A DNA stretch of 26,334 nucleotides, taken from NCBI GenBank assembly GCA_017302355.1, contig JAFLDQ010000037.1:1-26334 (forward strand), written 5' to 3'. Shown in pieces: positions 22,527 to 26,334 of the stretch. The position numbers and the translations under genes were made by a program. Below the pieces are notes generated by a model. The model did no database searches and was not told where the DNA came from. It saw nothing but the letters and a program-made list of their open reading frames with translations. This DNA is from Dechloromonas sp. Lineage in GTDB: Bacteria; Pseudomonadota; Gammaproteobacteria; Burkholderiales; Rhodocyclaceae. Each line of letters starts with the position of its first letter. Position 1 is the stretch's first letter.

Positions 22527-24926
22527 TCAGTCCTCGCCGGGAAACTGCCAGGCGGCGACGCCGTAGATGAGCACGGCGAGCAGCACGACCGCCGACTGCC
22601 CCCAGTGGATGGCGAGCAGCGTCGCCAGCAGGGTCGCCACCACCGAGGCGAAGCCGTTGATTCCCCAGGCCCACGGCACCAGCGCCTCGGCGCGCGCCGC
22701 CACGGCGGCCAGCCCGAGCGGGAACGGCAGCCCGAGGCAGAAGGCCAGCGGCGCGATCAGCGCGATGGTCAGCACGATCTTCCAGCCCTGCGCCAGCCCC
22801 ATCAGCTGGCCGAGCAAGGGCGGCAGGACGAGCACGTAGAGCAGCGCCAAGGCGGCGATGGCAATGAAGGGCCAGCGCGCGCCAGGCCGCAGCCGCGCCG
22901 AGAAGCGCGCCCCGAGCCCGGCGCAGACGAGGAATGCCGCCAGCACCACCGCCGCGGCATGCAGCGGATGGCTGAGGAAGAGCGAGAAGCGTTGCAGGAA
23001 GGGAATCTCGATGGCCATGAAGCCCAGCCCGAGGGCGAGGAAATACACCGCCACGCGCCGGCGCAGCGCCGGTGGCGCCGCCGCGAAGACCGCGCGCGTG
23101 CGCCCGAGCGCCAGCGGCAACAGGATCAGCAGCAGGCTTGCGACCACCGCCTGCAGCAGCGCCATGACCAGGATCGGATAGCCCCAGTCGAGCGGCGGCA
23201 ACCCGCCGCGGGCGCGCAGCGTGACCAGTTCGGGCAGCGTGCGCCACTTGAAGAAATGGAAGAAATACGGCCGGTCGTCGCCGACCGGCGCGATGTCGAA
23301 CTTGTAGCGGTCGACAAACTGCTGGCGGCCGGGGCCGAGCAGCGCCTGGGTGGCCGCGAAGAAATCGTCGCGCTCCAGGATGTTGAAGACGTTGGCCTGG
23401 GCGGCCGCGATGCCGGGGAGAACCACGGTGTCGAACGAGCGCTCGCGAGAGAACCCGGCGATGGCGGCGACCTCGCCTTCCGAGAACTCGCCGTTCTTCA
23501 CCAGCAGCGTGACCGTGTTCCAGCTGCGGATCATTGCCAGCGAACGCCCGGGGTCGGCGACGCCGCGCCGTTCGAGCGCGGCGATGGCGGTGGCGAAGAG
23601 ACGCAGGCTGTCGCGTGGCGGCAGCGCCACCCAGCGCGTGATGGCGAGCAACCCGCCGGGGGCCAGCCGCGCCAGATACGCCTGCAAGGCGTCGACGGTA
23701 TACAGGTGGCTCTCGCTCAGCGCGCCGAGCCCCGCCGCGCTGCTGCCGAAGGCGTCGAGCAGCGCCACCTGGATCAGGTCGTAATCCTCGCGGCTGGCGG
23801 CGACGAAGCCGCGCGCCTCGGCGACGTACAGGCGCACACCCGGCGCCGAGTACGGTCGACCGGAAAAAGCGGCGAGATCCTGCTGCACCAGCGCCACCAC
23901 CTGCGCGTCGAGTTCGACCGCGTCAATGCGCCGGGCGCCGTGCGCCAGCGCCTGCAGCACGTCGCCGCCAGCGCCGGCGCCCAGCACCAGTACGCGCGGG
24001 CGGTCGAGCAGACGATAAGGCAGGGCCGCGGTGGTGTCGGCCAGGTAGCCGAGCGGCGCCCGGTCGCCGTCGTACCGCGTCAGCGCGCCGGCGGCCTGGC
24101 CGTCGACGAACAGGCCCAGTTGCGGCGGCGGGCCGGCGGCGGCGTTGAGGCTGAGTCCCGGCGCATGATGCAGCGGCGCTAGCGGACTGTCGACCACCGT
24201 GACGACCCCGGGCGGGCTGAAACGTTGCGCGGCGATGCGGGCATCCTTGACGCGCAGCGCCTGCCGCAGATCCTTGTAGTCGGAGGGAACGAGTTCCAGC
24301 GCCGGCGCCGGCAGGAGCCACGGGCCGGCCAGCGCGGCGAGTGCGAAGGCGATGGCCGGACGTCGCGCATCGGGCCATGCCGCGAGCGCCGCCGCCGCGA
24401 CACCGAGGCCGAGGATGACGCGCAGCGCGTCGGCCGGATGCAGCAGCGACAGCACCGCCAGCAGGCCCAGGCTGCCGAGCCCGGCACCGGCGATATCGGC
24501 GCCATACAGGCGGGCCACGTCGGCGCCGAACGCGGCATAGGCGACGCACAGCGCCGTCGCCGCGCAGAAGAAGGGTATGAACAGCAGTGCGTAGATGGCC
24601 CCCAGCCCGAGCAACTGCGCTGGATTCCAGGCGATTTCGAGGGCGTTGAACGGCACGCGTTCGGCAGCGGCGAAGCAGGCGACCGCGGCGACGGCGAAGG
24701 CCGCCGCGGCCAGGCTGAAGCTGTGCGGATAGAGCCCCAGCAGCCGGCGCCGCGCCAGCGTGACGAAGGCGCCGGCGGCGCCGATGCCGAGCAGCGCGAC
24801 GCTGATCGCGAGGTAGGCGAAATGGTGCCACTGGATGATGGCGAAGAGGCGCAGCAGCAAGACCTCGTATGCCAGCGCGGCCCCCGAGAGGACGGCGACG
24901 GCGACGAGCGGCGGGCGCCGGTTCAT
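22527..24926 (-). CDS. polytopic membrane protein with spermidine-synthase-like methyltransferase fold
   Basis: This is a 799-residue protein. About seven N-terminal membrane helices (residues 8-230; EVLLLRLFAIIQWHHFAYLA is characteristic) precede a soluble Rossmann domain with VLVLGAGAGGDVLQA (about 311-325) and AVELDAQVV, as in spermidine synthases and related SAM-binding enzymes. A further set of about seven helices ends at the C-terminus. This layout is known from membrane-bound spermidine-synthase-like proteins whose substrates are mostly unknown. The ATG at 24926 puts the first helix almost at the N-terminus; the longer frame adds 26 residues without a ribosome binding site. It lies between two Pcm genes and downstream of the exported Pcm on the same strand. 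Confidence 0.85.
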   Translation of the reverse strand: MNRRPPLVAVAVLSGAALAYEVLLLRLFAIIQWHHFAYLAISVALLGIGAAGAFVTLARRRLLGLYPHSFSLAAAAFAVAAVACFAAAERVPFNALEIAWNPAQLLGLGAIYALLFIPFFCAATALCVAYAAFGADVARLYGADIAGAGLGSLGLLAVLSLLHPADALRVILGLGVAAAALAAWPDARRPAIAFALAALAGPWLLPAPALELVPSDYKDLRQALRVKDARIAAQRFSPPGVVTVVDSPLAPLHHAPGLSLNAAAGPPPQLGLFVDGQAAGALTRYDGDRAPLGYLADTTAALPYRLLDRPRVLVLGAGAGGDVLQALAHGARRIDAVELDAQVVALVQQDLAAFSGRPYSAPGVRLYVAEARGFVAASREDYDLIQVALLDAFGSSAAGLGALSESHLYTVDALQAYLARLAPGGLLAITRWVALPPRDSLRLFATAIAALERRGVADPGRSLAMIRSWNTVTLLVKNGEFSEGEVAAIAGFSRERSFDTVVLPGIAAAQANVFNILERDDFFAATQALLGPGRQQFVDRYKFDIAPVGDDRPYFFHFFKWRTLPELVTLRARGGLPPLDWGYPILVMALLQAVVASLLLILLPLALGRTRAVFAAAPPALRRRVAVYFLALGLGFMAIEIPFLQRFSLFLSHPLHAAAVVLAAFLVCAGLGARFSARLRPGARWPFIAIAALALLYVLVLPPLLGQLMGLAQGWKIVLTIALIAPLAFCLGLPFPLGLAAVAARAEALVPWAWGINGFASVVATLLATLLAIHWGQSAVVLLAVLIYGVAAWQFPGED

Positions 24927-25043
24927 GGCCTGGAAGTATTCATTCGATTTCCGGATCAATTGTGACGCGAAGACGAGTTGCCGACAGTGCAGGCGGCACG
25001 GCAAGGCGAAGTCGACAAAGTCACGGTTGGTCTGGAAACGGCA

Positions 25044-25790
25044 TCAGTCGTGGCCGCCGGTGAGCGGGACGAAGCGCACCGGCATCAACTGCCGCGTCGT
25101 CAGCGCGCCGTCGGCGCGCTTCTCGACCAGCATCAACTGCTGGGTCTGGAACGCTGCGCCGATCGGGATGACCATGCGCCCGCCGCGCTTCAACTGCTGC
25201 ACCAGCGGCGGCGGCACGTGGCTGGCGGCGGCGGTGACGACGATGGCGTCGAACGGCCCGCGTTCGGGCCAGCCGTGGTAACCGTCCCCGATCCGCGTCG
25301 CCACCTTCGCATGGCCCAGCCGCCGCAGCCGCTCCGCGGCTTCCTTCGCCAGCGGCTCGACGATCTCGATCGACGCGACGCTGACCCCCAGATCGGCGAG
25401 CACGGCGGCCTGGTAGCCCGAGCCGGTGCCGATCTCCAACACCTTGCCGCCGTCGCCAACCTGCAACAGGTCGGTCATCACGGCGACGATGTAGGGTTGG
25501 GAGATGGTCTGGCCGTGGCCGATCGACAGCGGCCGGTTGTCGTAGGCGCTGCCGCGCGACCCGAGCGGAACGAACTCATGGCGCGGCACGCGACCGAGGG
25601 CGGCGAGGACGCGCGGGTCGATGGCGCCCTTCCCGGTTCCTCCGTCGAAGGCGCGCGCCATCGCCGCCACCTCGTCCACCATCGCCTGGCGTTCCCGCGC
25701 CATGTCCTGCGCCTGCGCCGTCCTTGCGAACAGCGCGGCGGCAACGCCGAGCATGACGATTCGCGTAATGCCCCAAGCTGTTCTCGACAT
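25044..25790 (-). CDS. exported protein-L-isoaspartate O-methyltransferase
   Basis: The 248-residue precursor has a signal peptide (MSRTAWGITRIVMLGVAAAL, then FARTAQAQ) with cleavage probably after AQA. The mature enzyme keeps the Pcm hallmarks: GHGQTISQPYIVAVMTDLL, motif I LEIGTGSGYQAAVLADL, DGYHGWPERGPFD, and VPPPLVQQLKRGGRMVIPIG. An AGGGAAAGGGA stretch upstream supports the ATG at 25790. The predicted location is the periplasm, where S-adenosylmethionine is not normally available, so the methyl source is puzzling. It is clearly a paralogue of the cytoplasmic Pcm at 21826. It is upstream of the membrane spermidine-synthase-like gene, 117 bases away on the same strand, and they may share a transcript. 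Confidence 0.9.
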   Translation of the reverse strand: MSRTAWGITRIVMLGVAAALFARTAQAQDMARERQAMVDEVAAMARAFDGGTGKGAIDPRVLAALGRVPRHEFVPLGSRGSAYDNRPLSIGHGQTISQPYIVAVMTDLLQVGDGGKVLEIGTGSGYQAAVLADLGVSVASIEIVEPLAKEAAERLRRLGHAKVATRIGDGYHGWPERGPFDAIVVTAAASHVPPPLVQQLKRGGRMVIPIGAAFQTQQLMLVEKRADGALTTRQLMPVRFVPLTGGHD

Positions 25791-25958
25791 TGCGATTCCC
25801 TTTCCCTGTAACGCGCCACGCTGAGAGCCAGCGCGCAAAGGCTGCCGACCCCTGACCGGTTTTCATGATGGACCCGCTGAACGTTCACCGAAAGCTGCGG
25901 TCCGGAATTGATGATAATCTCTTCGCACAATCCGGAACCTCGCGACAGGCCCTGCGAC

Positions 25959-26334
25959 ATGATCGAACGCCCTGACAAGACCGATTCCCCGGCGTCGATG
26001 ACACGCGCCGGGTTCCTCCGGCTCTCGGCCGCCGCGATCGCCGCCTGCGCCCTCGGCGGTCGCGCGCTGCCGTCGCTCGCCTCGCCGGCGATGCGGACAC
26101 GGCCGATCCCGGCGAGCGGCGAGGCGCTGCCGGTGATCGGCCTCGGCACCTATCAGGGGTTCGATGTCGCCCCCGGTTCCGCTGCCTACGCGCAACTTCC
26201 CGACGTTCTGCGCGCCTTGTTCGCGGCCGGCGGTTCGGTGATCGACAGTTCGCCGATGTACGGGCGCGCCGAAGCCACGACCGGCGAACTGCTCGCCGCC
26301 GCCGGCGCCCGTTCCAGGGCTTTCCTCGCCACCA
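25959..26334 (+). CDS. aldo/keto reductase, exported (partial, runs off the window)
   Basis: The first 125 residues are present. An N-terminal segment MTRAGFLRLSAAAIAACALG resembles a twin-arginine-type leader with the double Arg reduced to one (TRAGFLRL), so export is likely but the route is unsure. It continues into an aldo/keto reductase barrel: LPVIGLGTYQGFD is strand one, and VIDSSPMYGRAE carries the catalytic Asp and Tyr. The enzyme would reduce carbonyls with NADPH; the substrate is unknown. The start at 25959 is chosen as the first ATG in frame; an internal ATG 13 codons on fits the leader better. It diverges from the exported Pcm, and 25791-25958 must hold both promoters, though none stands out. 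Confidence 0.85.
   Translation, partial: MIERPDKTDSPASMTRAGFLRLSAAAIAACALGGRALPSLASPAMRTRPIPASGEALPVIGLGTYQGFDVAPGSAAYAQLPDVLRALFAAGGSVIDSSPMYGRAEATTGELLAAAGARSRAFLAT

Noticed and set aside
21643..23247. A minus-strand open frame overlapping pcm and the membrane protein.
   Set aside because: It conflicts with two well-supported genes in other frames and has Arg/Ala/Gly composition without motifs.

Overview
This is a GC-rich (roughly two-thirds GC by eye), densely coded Gram-negative chromosome segment. The protein families seen (YbhB, DUF2501/YjjA-like, Mth938-like, paired UspA proteins around a P-type ATPase, a YbaL antiporter, a YkgJ zinc/iron cluster protein) fit a betaproteobacterium, possibly Rhodocyclales. 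That placement is an inference from gene content and composition, not from a marker gene.

Layout. 1-1860 is a patchwork of gene fragments around one intact two-component pair. On the minus strand lie a transketolase 3' end, a degenerate histidine kinase, a NarL-type regulator and an amidohydrolase 5' end. Its two outer edges are joined to unrelated remnants: an HD-GYP 3' end on the left and a collapsed YbhB gene on the right. 2006-3777 carries three plus-strand genes: a DUF2242-like lipoprotein, a cyclic-nucleotide-binding protein without a DNA-binding domain, and a YkgJ family protein. 3778-4358 holds an AT-rich repeat patch and a decayed serine recombinase. 4359-10771 is an ion and stress block: the YbaL antiporter, a minus-strand P-type ATPase plus tandem UspA pair, and a divergent second UspA. 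10768-11302 holds a broken excisionase-like helix-turn-helix gene and unexplained sequence. 11303-14279 (minus strand) encodes a CAP-domain protein coupled to a DUF2501 protein, a 24-residue Lys/Pro-rich small protein, a 118-bp MITE-like element and an unknown lipoprotein.

14439-21283 is a complete-looking type I restriction-modification operon with cargo: hsdR, an unknown 160-residue gene, hsdM, a ParD-like/PIN toxin-antitoxin pair, then hsdS. The toxin stop overlaps the hsdS start, so the toxin-antitoxin pair sits inside the operon and is probably translationally coupled to the specificity subunit. Palindrome-pair repeats of identical 67-bp architecture lie on both sides of this region, at 13028-13094 and 21327-21393.

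21444-26334 holds an Mth938-like protein, a cytoplasmic Pcm repair methyltransferase, a large membrane protein with a spermidine-synthase-like domain, a second Pcm with a signal peptide, and the start of an exported aldo/keto reductase.

The best candidate for something not already described is the hsdR-orf160-hsdM-antitoxin-toxin-hsdS arrangement, especially the unidentified orf160 and the coupling of a PIN toxin to hsdS. Everything here comes from reading motifs by eye; no database search was possible.
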